Positions 46,386 through 54,111 of a stretch of DNA of 64,000 nt are shown piece after piece; position 1 is the first letter of the stretch, and each line of letters starts with the position of its first letter. Under the pieces are notes generated by a model. It searched no databases. It was given only the letters and a program-made list of their open reading frames with translations, and was not told the DNA's origin. This DNA is from an uncultured Corynebacterium sp. (GTDB lineage: Bacteria > Actinomycetota > Actinomycetes > Mycobacteriales > Mycobacteriaceae), in contig NZ_CAMICL010000008.1 in NCBI RefSeq assembly GCF_946221105.1, forward strand, positions 1 to 64,000. Reading direction: 5' to 3'. Both the position numbers and the translations under genes were made by a program.

Positions 46386-46405
46386 GGCGGGAACGCTACC
46401 ACTGT

Positions 46406-46421
46406 TCGAAACTGTGTGCTA
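46406..46421 (-). promoter_or_regulatory. Possible LexA (SOS) box before dnaE2
   Basis: TCGAAACTGTGTGCTA keeps TCGAA, the central TGT and part of the right arm of the actinobacterial SOS box TCGAAC-N4-GTTCGA type. It lies just above the dnaE2 -10 box, where a repressor would act. The right arm is degenerate. Confidence 0.4.
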
Positions 46422-46976
46422 CTTACTCCAAGGGGTGATGTATTCGTTCGGTTCCCACCCCTCGATCGCCGCAAGCAACTCTGCAGCCTGCGCACCGTCA
46501 ATCTGCTCCCGAATGATGTCCGCATGCCCGGCATGGCGGGCGAACTCCTCCACCGCATGCACGTAGATGTAGCGCAACTTAGCTACCTGCGGCTCATCCA
46601 TGCCGTACCACGGGAACGGCCCCACCGGCAGTTCCGCCTCAAGGTCACCACCGCGACACATCTCCATATAGTCAGCTCGCACGCTATCGAAGCGTTCCAA
46701 GATGCAGTCCAGCGTCTCTTCGGCAGTCGGCGTAAAGCTGGCTGCAAAGTCGGCCTGTGAGTGTTCATACCCGGCAACACCGGCACCGGAAAGCGACCCC
46801 ACCATGACAAACGTGACGTGTTTGAGCAGTCCGCTAATGCTCAGCGCACTGCGGAGTGGAGTGCGCCTCGCAGCATCGTCGTCAAGCCCAAACGCGCTAG
46901 CCCGCAGCGCATTTAACTGCACGTCAAGATAGTTACAAAGCGTGTCTAGCTCATTGTCTTTGCGCGGAAAATACAT
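46419..46976 (-). CDS. DinB/DUF664-like four-helix protein
   Basis: A 185-residue protein of the DinB-like fold: His in LLKHVTFVMVGS and a late H-x3-H pattern (YVHAVEEFARHAGHADIIREQ) match the metal site of the DUF664/DinB group, which includes thiol-dependent transferases. The start at 46976 is chosen because AGGAAGG lies 7 bases before it; the frame opens ten codons earlier. Its 3' end meets the dnaE2 regulatory region. A WYL regulator is divergent with 90 bases between. Confidence 0.78.
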   Translation of the reverse strand: MYFPRKDNELDTLCNYLDVQLNALRASAFGLDDDAARRTPLRSALSISGLLKHVTFVMVGSLSGAGVAGYEHSQADFAASFTPTAEETLDCILERFDSVRADYMEMCRGGDLEAELPVGPFPWYGMDEPQVAKLRYIYVHAVEEFARHAGHADIIREQIDGAQAAELLAAIEGWEPNEYITPWSK

Positions 46977-47028
46977 CGGCATTCCTTCCTGTTGATCACT
47001 TTCCAACCGGAACCCTAAGCCCCGTTGA

Positions 47029-47043
47029 GGACAGCTTTTGTCC
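47029..47043. promoter_or_regulatory. Palindrome between the DinB-like and WYL genes
   Basis: GGACA-GCTTT-TGTCC is a perfect 5-bp inverted repeat in the 90-base divergent gap. It is a candidate site for the WYL regulator. Confidence 0.35.
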
Positions 47044-47066
47044 GCAGCATGGAGAAGAATGACCGC

Positions 47067-48029
47067 ATGGCAAATACGACGCAGCGCGTGCTCCAGCTTT
47101 TGGGACTATTGCAAGCGCGAACCACGTGGCAAGCAAGCGCCCTCGCCGCTGAGCTCGGCGTCACCGAGCGCACAGTGCGCCGCGATATCGCGCGGTTGCG
47201 CGATATGGGCTACCCGGTCAATTCCAGCAGCGGGATCGAGGGCGGCTACCAATTGGGCACTGGTCGCCATTTACCGCCCCTACTCCTCGACGACACCGAG
47301 GCCGTCGCGCTCGTCGCGAGTCTGCGCATGACGGCCCTGAACGGCACCGACAACGCTGGAGCAGCTGCGCTTCGCGCCTTGGCCAAGATTGATCATATCT
47401 TGCCGCCCCACCTGCGAGCCCTAGCATCAGCGGTTGATAACGCGACAACAGCGCTCCCCTATGAGCGCCCGACCGTCGAACTACAACTACTCACCCAACT
47501 CGCCACTTCACAGCGGGACCACACGCTCGTACGTTTCACCTACAGCAAGCCCAACGGCACATCATCCACGAGGGAAGTTGAACCAGCCCGGCTCATGACC
47601 CAAGGCGAGCTCTGGTACCTCCAAGCATTTGACAAAAGCAGAGACGACTGGCGCACTTTTCGCCTCGACCGAATAAGCAACGCACAAACAACATGCTGGG
47701 GTTTCACCCCGAAGGTTCCACCACCCCCGGACTTCAGCAGCGATATCGCAAAACGCTATCCCTGCGTCATCCGTGTGGAGCTGGAAAGCTCACCCGAGCT
47801 GGTGGCCGAACGGATCCCCCCTCCCTATCGCACCGACCTAGAGGTAACCAAAAATGGATGCGCTTTCCTCACCGGCGCACCAAATTGGGACGATCTTGCA
47901 TGGCACCTTCTTTGGGTATGCCGCGACCTGGACTGCAGGATGAAGCTGGATGCAAGCACAGAGTCAGACCACCTCCGAGCAGCATTACACGACATCGGCC
48001 AAGCTGCGCTTTTGTTAGCACAGGCATAG
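47067..48029 (+). CDS. WYL-domain transcriptional regulator
   Basis: A 320-residue regulator: N-terminal DeoR-type helix-turn-helix (QASALAAELGVTERTVRRDIARLRD, split over residues about 20-45), a middle winged part and a WYL domain (about 130-210) with the core TQGELWYLQAFDKSRDDWRTFRLDRI. WYL domains sense nucleic acids or small ligands. The start at 47067 (MANTTQRVLQLLGLLQ) fits the family N-terminus; ATGs at 47049 and further upstream are possible. Probably controls itself and the divergent DinB-like gene. Confidence 0.85.
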   Translation: MANTTQRVLQLLGLLQARTTWQASALAAELGVTERTVRRDIARLRDMGYPVNSSSGIEGGYQLGTGRHLPPLLLDDTEAVALVASLRMTALNGTDNAGAAALRALAKIDHILPPHLRALASAVDNATTALPYERPTVELQLLTQLATSQRDHTLVRFTYSKPNGTSSTREVEPARLMTQGELWYLQAFDKSRDDWRTFRLDRISNAQTTCWGFTPKVPPPPDFSSDIAKRYPCVIRVELESSPELVAERIPPPYRTDLEVTKNGCAFLTGAPNWDDLAWHLLWVCRDLDCRMKLDASTESDHLRAALHDIGQAALLLAQA

Positions 48030-48056
48030 AAGCGCGAACTGCTTCGTTCTAAAAAA

Positions 48057-48072
48057 TAGACTAAGCGGTACA
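48057..48072 (+). promoter_or_regulatory. McbR-like site upstream of the methionine importer
   Basis: TAGACTAAGCGGTACA; its reverse complement TGTACCGCTTAGTCTA shares the centre ACCGCTTAGT with the metY site. Together they fit the McbR box TAGAC-N6-GTCTA. A -10 box TAGATT (48081-48086) follows. Confidence 0.6.
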
Positions 48073-48123
48073 TAGGGTGCTAGATTCTGACCCGTCATAG
48101 ATTCCCAACCCAAGGAGACTCCA

Positions 48124-49017
48124 ATGCGTATCAAGCGCACCCTCGCAACCGTTGCCGCGGCTGCCCTCGCCACCACGGGCTTGGTCGCCTGCTCCAACGA
48201 GTCCGAAGACACCGCTGGCACCGCAGCCGCCGACGGCGACAACGTCACCGTCAAGATCGGCACCACCGAGGCCGACCAGGAAGCGTGGCGCGTGTTCAAG
48301 GACCTGGCCAAGGACAACGGCATCACCCTGGACATCGTCTCCTTCTCCGACTACTCCCCGGTCAACGAGGCACTCGCGCAGGGCGAGCTGGACGTGAACA
48401 AGTTCCAGCACATCAAGTACCTCGCCGAGTACAACAAGGCCTCCAACAACGACTTGCGCGTCGTCGGCTCCACCGAGATCGTGCCGCTGGCGCTGTTCTG
48501 GAAGGACCACGACTCCATCGACGGCATCGAGGGCGAGTCCGTGGCCATCCCGAACGACCCGTCCAACCAGGGCCGCGCCATCAACGTGCTGGTCCAGGCC
48601 GGTCTGCTCACCCTGAGCGACACTGTCGCAGACGAGCTCGCCCCGACCCCGGCGGACATCGACAAGGCCGCCTCCAAGGTCACCGTCACCCCGGTGGACG
48701 CGTCCCAGACCCCGTCCGCCTACAACGAGGGCAAGCCGGCCATCATCAACAACACCTGGCTGGACCGCGCCGGCATCGAGCCGGGCCTGGCCATCTTCCA
48801 GGACGACCCGGAGTCCAAGGAGGCTGAGCCGTACATCAACGTCTTCGCCGCCCAGGCCGACAACATCGACGACGAGACCCTGAACAAGCTGGTCGAGCTG
48901 TGGCAGACCCCGGAGGTCGCCGAGGCCGCGGCCAAAGACTCCAAGGGCACCTCCGTGCCGGTCTACCGCGAGCAGGCTGAGCTCAACGAGATTCTGGACC
49001 GCCTCCAGAACAAGTAA
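48124..49017 (+). CDS. metQ: Methionine ABC transporter substrate-binding lipoprotein, first copy
   Basis: A 297-residue NlpA/MetQ-type lipoprotein: signal peptide with lipobox LVAC (Cys about 22), then the two-lobed binding fold (VTVKIGTTEADQEAW, NKFQHIKYLAEYN, VAIPNDPSNQGRAINVLVQAG, YNEGKPAIINNTWL). It binds methionine outside the membrane. AAGGAG lies 9 bases before the ATG. A tandem paralogue follows 40 bases downstream. First gene of metQ-metQ2-metN-metI, behind an McbR-like site. Confidence 0.92.
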   Translation: MRIKRTLATVAAAALATTGLVACSNESEDTAGTAAADGDNVTVKIGTTEADQEAWRVFKDLAKDNGITLDIVSFSDYSPVNEALAQGELDVNKFQHIKYLAEYNKASNNDLRVVGSTEIVPLALFWKDHDSIDGIEGESVAIPNDPSNQGRAINVLVQAGLLTLSDTVADELAPTPADIDKAASKVTVTPVDASQTPSAYNEGKPAIINNTWLDRAGIEPGLAIFQDDPESKEAEPYINVFAAQADNIDDETLNKLVELWQTPEVAEAAAKDSKGTSVPVYREQAELNEILDRLQNK

Positions 49018-49057
49018 GTCTCCACAAACCCCCAACTAAGCAAAAGGAGCACGTTTT

Positions 49058-49948
49058 ATGCGTACCAAGCGCGTTATCGCCGCTGCGGCGGCATCGCTCA
49101 TCGCGGCCACCGGGCTGGTGGCCTGCTCGTCGGAGACGGATTCGTCGACAAGCAATGGCGATGGCGACAAGGTCACGGTGAAGATCGGCACCACCGACGC
49201 CGACCAGAAGGCCTGGAGTGTCTTCGCCGACGAGGCGCAGAAGGCCGGCATCGACCTGGACATCATGCGGTTCACCGAGTACCCGCAGGTCAACCCAGCG
49301 CAGGTCGAGGGCCAGATTGAGATCTCGAAGTTCCAGACCATCAACTACCAGGCCCAGTACAACGCCACCGCCGGCAAGGACCTGCGCATCATCGGCTCCG
49401 GCGAGATCAACATCTTGGGCCTGTACTGGAAGGACCACGACTCCCTCGACGGCATCGAGGGCACCGAGGTCGCGATCCCGAACGACCCGTCCAACCAGGG
49501 CCGCGCGATCAACGTGCTGGTCCAGGCCGGTCTGGTGACTCTGCGCGACGGCGCGCCGAAGCTGACCCCGACCCCGGCCGACATTGACAAGGACGCCTCC
49601 AAGGTCAAGGTTGTCGCCGTGGACGCTTCCCAGACGCCGAACGCCTACAACGAGGGCCGCCCGGCGGTCATCAACAACAACTGGCTGGCGCGCGCGGGCA
49701 TCGACCCGGCCTCCTCGGTGGCCGCGGACGACCCGAACTCGGAGCTGGCGGAGCCGTACATCAACGTCTTCACCGTCTCCGGCGACGACCTGGACAACGA
49801 GACCTACGAAAAGATCGTGGACGTCTGGCAGTCCGAGGAAGTCACCGCAGCGCTCAACGAGGACTCCAACGGCACCGCCGTGCAGGTCCAGCGCCCCAAG
49901 GAGGAACTCAACGAGATCCTCGACCGCCTTGTGGAGGAGTACAAGTAG
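49058..49948 (+). CDS. Methionine-type ABC transporter substrate-binding lipoprotein, second copy
   Basis: A 296-residue paralogue of the preceding protein, with lipobox LVAC and the same stretches (VTVKIGTTDADQKAW, SKFQTINYQAQYN, VAIPNDPSNQGRAINVLVQAG). The ligand-pocket regions differ (for instance DLRIIGSGEINILGLYW against DLRVVGSTEIVPLALFW), which suggests another ligand such as D-methionine, a sulfoxide or another amino acid. Preceded by AAGGAG; metN starts on the next base after its stop. A variant of the dispersed motif codes its Ser/Thr linker at 49135-49160. Confidence 0.9.
   Translation: MRTKRVIAAAAASLIAATGLVACSSETDSSTSNGDGDKVTVKIGTTDADQKAWSVFADEAQKAGIDLDIMRFTEYPQVNPAQVEGQIEISKFQTINYQAQYNATAGKDLRIIGSGEINILGLYWKDHDSLDGIEGTEVAIPNDPSNQGRAINVLVQAGLVTLRDGAPKLTPTPADIDKDASKVKVVAVDASQTPNAYNEGRPAVINNNWLARAGIDPASSVAADDPNSELAEPYINVFTVSGDDLDNETYEKIVDVWQSEEVTAALNEDSNGTAVQVQRPKEELNEILDRLVEEYK
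49135..49160 (-). repeat. Dispersed motif, variant copy in the second metQ-type gene
   Basis: Minus strand reads CGCCATTGCTTGTCGACGAA then TCCGTC; it shares GCCATTGCTTGTCGACGA with 19342-19369 in fas. It codes the Ser/Thr linker after the lipobox. Confidence 0.4.
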
Positions 49949-50977
49949 ATGACAAACACCGGCACCCGGATTGAGTTCCGGAACGTATCCAAGGTCTTCA
50001 AAACCAAAGACCGCGAGGTCACAGCCGTCGACGACGTCACCCTGACCGTCGAGCCGGGCGAGATCCTCGGCGTAATCGGCTATTCGGGTGCCGGCAAGTC
50101 CACGCTTGTCCGCCTCATCAACGGCCTGGACATGCCGACCTCGGGGCAATTGCTTCTCGACGGCACCGACGTAGTCGGCATGTCCGAGCGCAAACTGCGC
50201 GAGATCCGCCGCAACGTCGGCATGATTTTCCAGCAGTTCAACCTCTTTTCCTCCCGCACCGCCGCCGGCAACATCGAGTACCCGCTGAAGCTGGCCGGTG
50301 TGGACAAACAGGAGCGCAAGCGCCGCGTCGCCGAGCTGCTCGACTTCGTCGGCCTGTCCGAGCGCGGCGAGAACTACCCGGAGCAGCTCTCCGGCGGCCA
50401 GAAACAGCGCGTGGGCATCGCCCGTGCGCTGGCGACCAACCCGTCGCTGTTGCTTGCCGACGAAGCCACGTCCGCCCTGGACCCCGAAACCACCCACGAG
50501 GTGCTCGGCGTGCTGCGCCGGGTCAACGAGGAGCTCGGCATCACCATCGTGGTGATCACCCACGAGATGGACGTCATCCGCGCCATCGCCGACAAGGTCG
50601 CCGTCATGGAGGACGGCCGGGTGGTGGAGTACGGCAGCGTCTACGACGTGTTCGCCAACCCGCAGACGTCTGTGGCGCAGCGCTTCGCCGCCACCAGCCT
50701 GCGCAACCGCCCCGACGAGGTGGAGGCGCGCGAGCTTCTGTCCAAGCCGGGCCGCCTGTTCACCGTGGATTTGACGGAGGATTCCGGGTTCTTCGGCGCG
50801 GCGGAAGCCGCCCGCGAGCGCGGCGTGTCGGTGGAGCCGGTGCACGCCGGCATCACCACCTTGCAGGAGCGTTCCTTCGGCAAGATGACTGTGCGCCTCA
50901 ACGGCGACGACGCCGCCATCAACGAATTTTTGGCCACCCTGCAGCAAAGCACCGAGATTGAGGAGATCACCCGATGA
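49949..50977 (+). CDS. metN: Methionine ABC transporter ATP-binding protein
   Basis: A 342-residue ATPase: Walker A GYSGAGKST, signature LSGGQKQRVGIARAL, Walker B LLLADEATSALD and the C-terminal NIL/ferredoxin-like domain (about 265-342) that binds methionine and shuts the transporter (trans-inhibition). It starts on the base after the upstream stop and overlaps metI by 4 bases. Confidence 0.94.
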   Translation: MTNTGTRIEFRNVSKVFKTKDREVTAVDDVTLTVEPGEILGVIGYSGAGKSTLVRLINGLDMPTSGQLLLDGTDVVGMSERKLREIRRNVGMIFQQFNLFSSRTAAGNIEYPLKLAGVDKQERKRRVAELLDFVGLSERGENYPEQLSGGQKQRVGIARALATNPSLLLADEATSALDPETTHEVLGVLRRVNEELGITIVVITHEMDVIRAIADKVAVMEDGRVVEYGSVYDVFANPQTSVAQRFAATSLRNRPDEVEARELLSKPGRLFTVDLTEDSGFFGAAEAARERGVSVEPVHAGITTLQERSFGKMTVRLNGDDAAINEFLATLQQSTEIEEITR

Positions 50978-51675
50978 ACCCGTCAAGCACTGGCGTAACC
51001 GAGTACATCCTCGCTGAGCCGAACTGGGACACCCTCGGCCCCACCTTCCTCGAAGCCATCGGCGACACCCTGTGGATGGTGGCGATCACCATGGTCGTCG
51101 GCGGCTTCTTCGGCCTGCTTCTGGGCCTGTTTCTGTACACCACCCGCCCGGGAGGCATCCTGCAGAACAAAGCGGTGTACACCATCATCAACGTGGCGGT
51201 GAACTTCTTCCGCCCCATCCCGTTCATCATCATGATCGCGATGCTCTACCCGCTGACCCTGCAGGTGGTGGGCACCGCCATCGGCCGCGCCGCGGCGACG
51301 TTTGTGATGTGTTTTTCCGCCACGTTCACCGTCGCCCGCATTGTGGAGCAGAACCTGGTGGCCATTGACCCCGGCGTGATCGAGGCGGCCCGGTCCATGG
51401 GTGCGAGCCCGTGGAAGATCATCACCTCGGTGATCCTGCCGGAGGCGCTCGGCCCGCTGATTCTGGGCTACACCTTCATCTTCATCGCGGTGATCGACAT
51501 GTCCGCCATGGCCGGCTACATCGGCGGCGGCGGCGTGGGCGACTTCGCCATCGTGTACGGCTACCGCGCGTTCGAGCCCCAGGTCACTTGGGCTGCGGTA
51601 CTGGTGATCGTGGTCATCGTGCAGCTGGCGCAGTTCCTGGGCAACTGGCTGTCCAAGAAGGTCATGCGCCGGTAA
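50974..51675 (+). CDS. metI: Methionine ABC transporter permease
   Basis: A 233-residue permease with five membrane helices. The coupling loop EAARSMGASPWKIITSVILPEALG contains the EAA motif (about residues 133-156, given here in part), and IGGGGVGDFAIVYGYRAFEP is the typical MetI ending motif. Last gene of the import operon; a HAD hydrolase starts 11 bases later and may be in the same transcript. Confidence 0.94.
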   Translation: MNPSSTGVTEYILAEPNWDTLGPTFLEAIGDTLWMVAITMVVGGFFGLLLGLFLYTTRPGGILQNKAVYTIINVAVNFFRPIPFIIMIAMLYPLTLQVVGTAIGRAAATFVMCFSATFTVARIVEQNLVAIDPGVIEAARSMGASPWKIITSVILPEALGPLILGYTFIFIAVIDMSAMAGYIGGGGVGDFAIVYGYRAFEPQVTWAAVLVIVVIVQLAQFLGNWLSKKVMRR

Positions 51676-51686
51676 GTTTGGGTGCC

Positions 51687-52457
51687 ATGAAGGTTGCGGC
51701 GTTCGACTTCGATGGCACTCTCCACCACCCTCCCCACGGGTTTCGCGAGGAGGACATCGCCGCGATAGATGCCTGGCGTGAAGCCGGGCATCTTGCCATT
51801 TCTGCCACCGGCCGCTCCCGCACTGCGCTGGCGTACGGGATGCGCGGCAGCGGGTTGCGCTTCGACTACCAGGTGCTGTCCAACGGCGGTTCCGCCACGG
51901 ACGGGGCGAACCGTCAGCTCATCTTCGGCCACGAGGTCGCAGGCTCCGTGCTGCAGGCGACTTTGGACGCCTTCGGTTCCCGCGACGGCCTGGCCATTTT
52001 CGGCACCACCCTGGGCAGCGTCGACGGGGTGTTCGCCAACAACACCGGCGTCACCCACACCTTCACCGCGCACTTCCAGCAGATGTCACCCGCGGAAATC
52101 CCCGCCCACCGCTTCGCCGTCGTGCCCATCTGGGTGCCGGGTAACGCGGACCTGCGCGCGGAAGTCGTCGAGTGGGCGTCCGCGCTCGGCGAGGTCGAGG
52201 TCGCGCAGAACCAGGATTACATCGACCTCATGGCCCCGGGCCGTTCTAAAGGCTCAGGCATCCTGCAGCTTCTCGACGAGCTCCGCCTCCCCCGCGAATC
52301 CCTCCAGCTCTACACATTCGGCGATTCCTGGAACGACCTGCCCATGCACGCCATCGCGGATACCTCCCACAGTTTCCACCACTCGCCCGCCGAGGTGCGC
52401 GCCGCCACGGACCGCGTCATCGGCTCCGTGGCGGAGGTCCTGGGCGAGTACATGTAG
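51687..52457 (+). CDS. HAD-superfamily hydrolase, Cof type
   Basis: A 256-residue phosphatase-like protein. Motif I is DFDGT with Asp7 and Asp9, motif II is SATGRS and the final motif is FGDSWNDLPM. The large C2-type cap (about 80-190) places it among Cof/YidA-like sugar-phosphate or cofactor phosphatases; the substrate is unknown. The ATG at 51687 is used, not the longer frame that overlaps metI. Confidence 0.87.
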   Translation: MKVAAFDFDGTLHHPPHGFREEDIAAIDAWREAGHLAISATGRSRTALAYGMRGSGLRFDYQVLSNGGSATDGANRQLIFGHEVAGSVLQATLDAFGSRDGLAIFGTTLGSVDGVFANNTGVTHTFTAHFQQMSPAEIPAHRFAVVPIWVPGNADLRAEVVEWASALGEVEVAQNQDYIDLMAPGRSKGSGILQLLDELRLPRESLQLYTFGDSWNDLPMHAIADTSHSFHHSPAEVRAATDRVIGSVAEVLGEYM

Positions 52458-52500
52458 CGCCCCTCGCAGATCTGTGGCGCCGAAGGCGGCAAGCAGGAAG

Positions 52501-53379
52501 CTAACCCCGCGGGGTCACCGACGCTGCGACCCAGGCCGTGCTCTCCTTCGGCGGCTTCCCGCACGAGTCGACCACGCCAGACACCGGGCGCTGCTCCAGC
52601 TGCACCTCGTAGACCTGCCCGGACGCGGTGTCGGTGACCAGGGCGGAGTCTCCACCAGACGCGGCGACCTCGAACTGGCCGTAGCGCGCACCGGGCACCT
52701 CTGCGGCGACGGCGAGCTCGGCCACCTGCTCGACGGGGCCGAGGGTGCCGCGGCCGCGGTTGCCGGGGACGAAGTAGAGGCCTTCGGATGCGTCGGCAAG
52801 CATGGCGTCGGCGGCCTCGATGTTCATGCGGCCGAAGCTGTAGGCCCACGGCAAAAGCAGCATCGTCGGCGCGAAGCGGTGTCCCTTGATGTGGGAGGTC
52901 TCCCACACCACGTCGTTGCCGGGGCCGAACGGGTGGCGCGCGTGCAGCTCGTTGAGCAGCGGGCGGCCCTTCGCCGCGCAGCAGCGGTCGCGCTTGGCGT
53001 GGGTGCAAATCAGCAGCAGCGGGCGCTCGCGGCGCTCCGCACCGTTGCGGCCCGGGCCGGACAAGTCCAGCTCCAGCAGCTCGTCGGGGCTGTCAACGTG
53101 CTTGACCTCGGTGACGGCCTCATCGGCGAAGACGAGGTAGAGGTGGTGGTCGCTGATGTTGCGCCCCTCGCGCGTCGGGTGGCGGATCAGCAGCAGCGTC
53201 GCGTCGTGGGCCTCCAGCATGGGGGCGAGCTTGGCGGTGAGTTCCTCGCCGAGGGCGGCGTCGCCCATGACGTCGCGGGGCCAGGCCTCCGGCCACTCGA
53301 AAAGCACGTACACCGCGCCGGGCTTGGCGGTTCCCGGCAGCGGTTCAACCTCTACGTCAGAGCAGGGCAGTTGTTGCAT
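52501..53379 (-). CDS. Sucrase/ferredoxin-like family protein
   Basis: A 292-residue protein of the Suc_Fer-like family (thioredoxin-fold ferredoxin). The C-terminal half carries LLLICTHAKRDRCCAAKGRPLL, here with the Cys-x7-Cys-Cys cluster, and ETSHIKGHRFAPTMLLLPW with two conserved His, which fits a [2Fe-2S]-type site. An electron-transfer role is inferred from the family. TATGGT ends 6 bases before the ATG, so it may be leaderless. Confidence 0.82.
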   Translation of the reverse strand: MQQLPCSDVEVEPLPGTAKPGAVYVLFEWPEAWPRDVMGDAALGEELTAKLAPMLEAHDATLLLIRHPTREGRNISDHHLYLVFADEAVTEVKHVDSPDELLELDLSGPGRNGAERRERPLLLICTHAKRDRCCAAKGRPLLNELHARHPFGPGNDVVWETSHIKGHRFAPTMLLLPWAYSFGRMNIEAADAMLADASEGLYFVPGNRGRGTLGPVEQVAELAVAAEVPGARYGQFEVAASGGDSALVTDTASGQVYEVQLEQRPVSGVVDSCGKPPKESTAWVAASVTPRG

Positions 53380-53520
53380 GGCACCACCATAGCCAACAGG
53401 GCAAATTCACTCCCGGGACCACGTCTTGGACACCACTCCAAGGTATAACGGTTGTATAACCTTTTACGATCCAGCCCTTTTCCTTTTTGATCTCACCTGA
53501 CCTCTGGCTACGGTGACTGG

Positions 53521-54108
53521 GTGTTTAAAATTTCCGGTCTTTCCCGCGCGGCGCTCGCGGGCGCGTGCGTGGCGGTTTCTGTCGCGTGCGGCGCCTGCAG
53601 CGTTGTCGACGACGGCGCCGGGAAAACGCTGGCGGGCAGCATCGCCTCCCCCACCACGAAGCTGCAGCCGCTGGGCACAGCCGACCCGGCACCGAAGACG
53701 CAGCGCCCGTCGGAGCCGTCGCGCCTGGCCGTGGTCGGCGTCCGCGTCGGCGCGCACGAGGGCTTCGATCGCGTGGTGGTGGACTTGGAGGGCGACGGCG
53801 ATCCGGGCTGGTTCGTGGGCTACACCTCCACCCCGATGCAGGAAACGGTGGGCCAGCCGCTGCAGGTGGCGGGCAACTTCTTCCTCAACATCAACGTCGA
53901 CGGCACCGTGTACCCCTTTGAGCTGGGCAAGGGCAACGAGGTCCCGGTGACCATGGCGGGCGATACCGGCAACGTCATCGACGTGATTAGCGCCGGCACG
54001 TACGAGGGCCGCAGCCAGGTCGTGGTGGGCCTGCGCTCCGAGCTGCCGTACTCGGTGCAGGTACTGGAGAATCCGAAGCGCGTTGTCGTGGACATCGTGC
54101 AGAAGTAA
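53521..54108 (+). CDS. Lipoprotein with AMIN-like domain
   Basis: A 195-residue exported lipoprotein: N-terminal signal with lipobox CGAC (about residue 26), a Pro/Thr-rich linker (about 45-65) and an AMIN-like beta domain (VVGVRVGAHEGFDRVVVDLEGDG to NPKRVVVDIVQK; given here by its ends). AMIN domains bind cell-wall polymers. Start GTG, with a -10 box TACGGT (53509-53514) ending 6 bases before it. Directly repeated GTATAAC boxes lie at 53443-53460 in the shared upstream region with the Suc/Fer gene. Confidence 0.78.
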   Translation: MFKISGLSRAALAGACVAVSVACGACSVVDDGAGKTLAGSIASPTTKLQPLGTADPAPKTQRPSEPSRLAVVGVRVGAHEGFDRVVVDLEGDGDPGWFVGYTSTPMQETVGQPLQVAGNFFLNINVDGTVYPFELGKGNEVPVTMAGDTGNVIDVISAGTYEGRSQVVVGLRSELPYSVQVLENPKRVVVDIVQK

Positions 54109-54111
54109 CCC

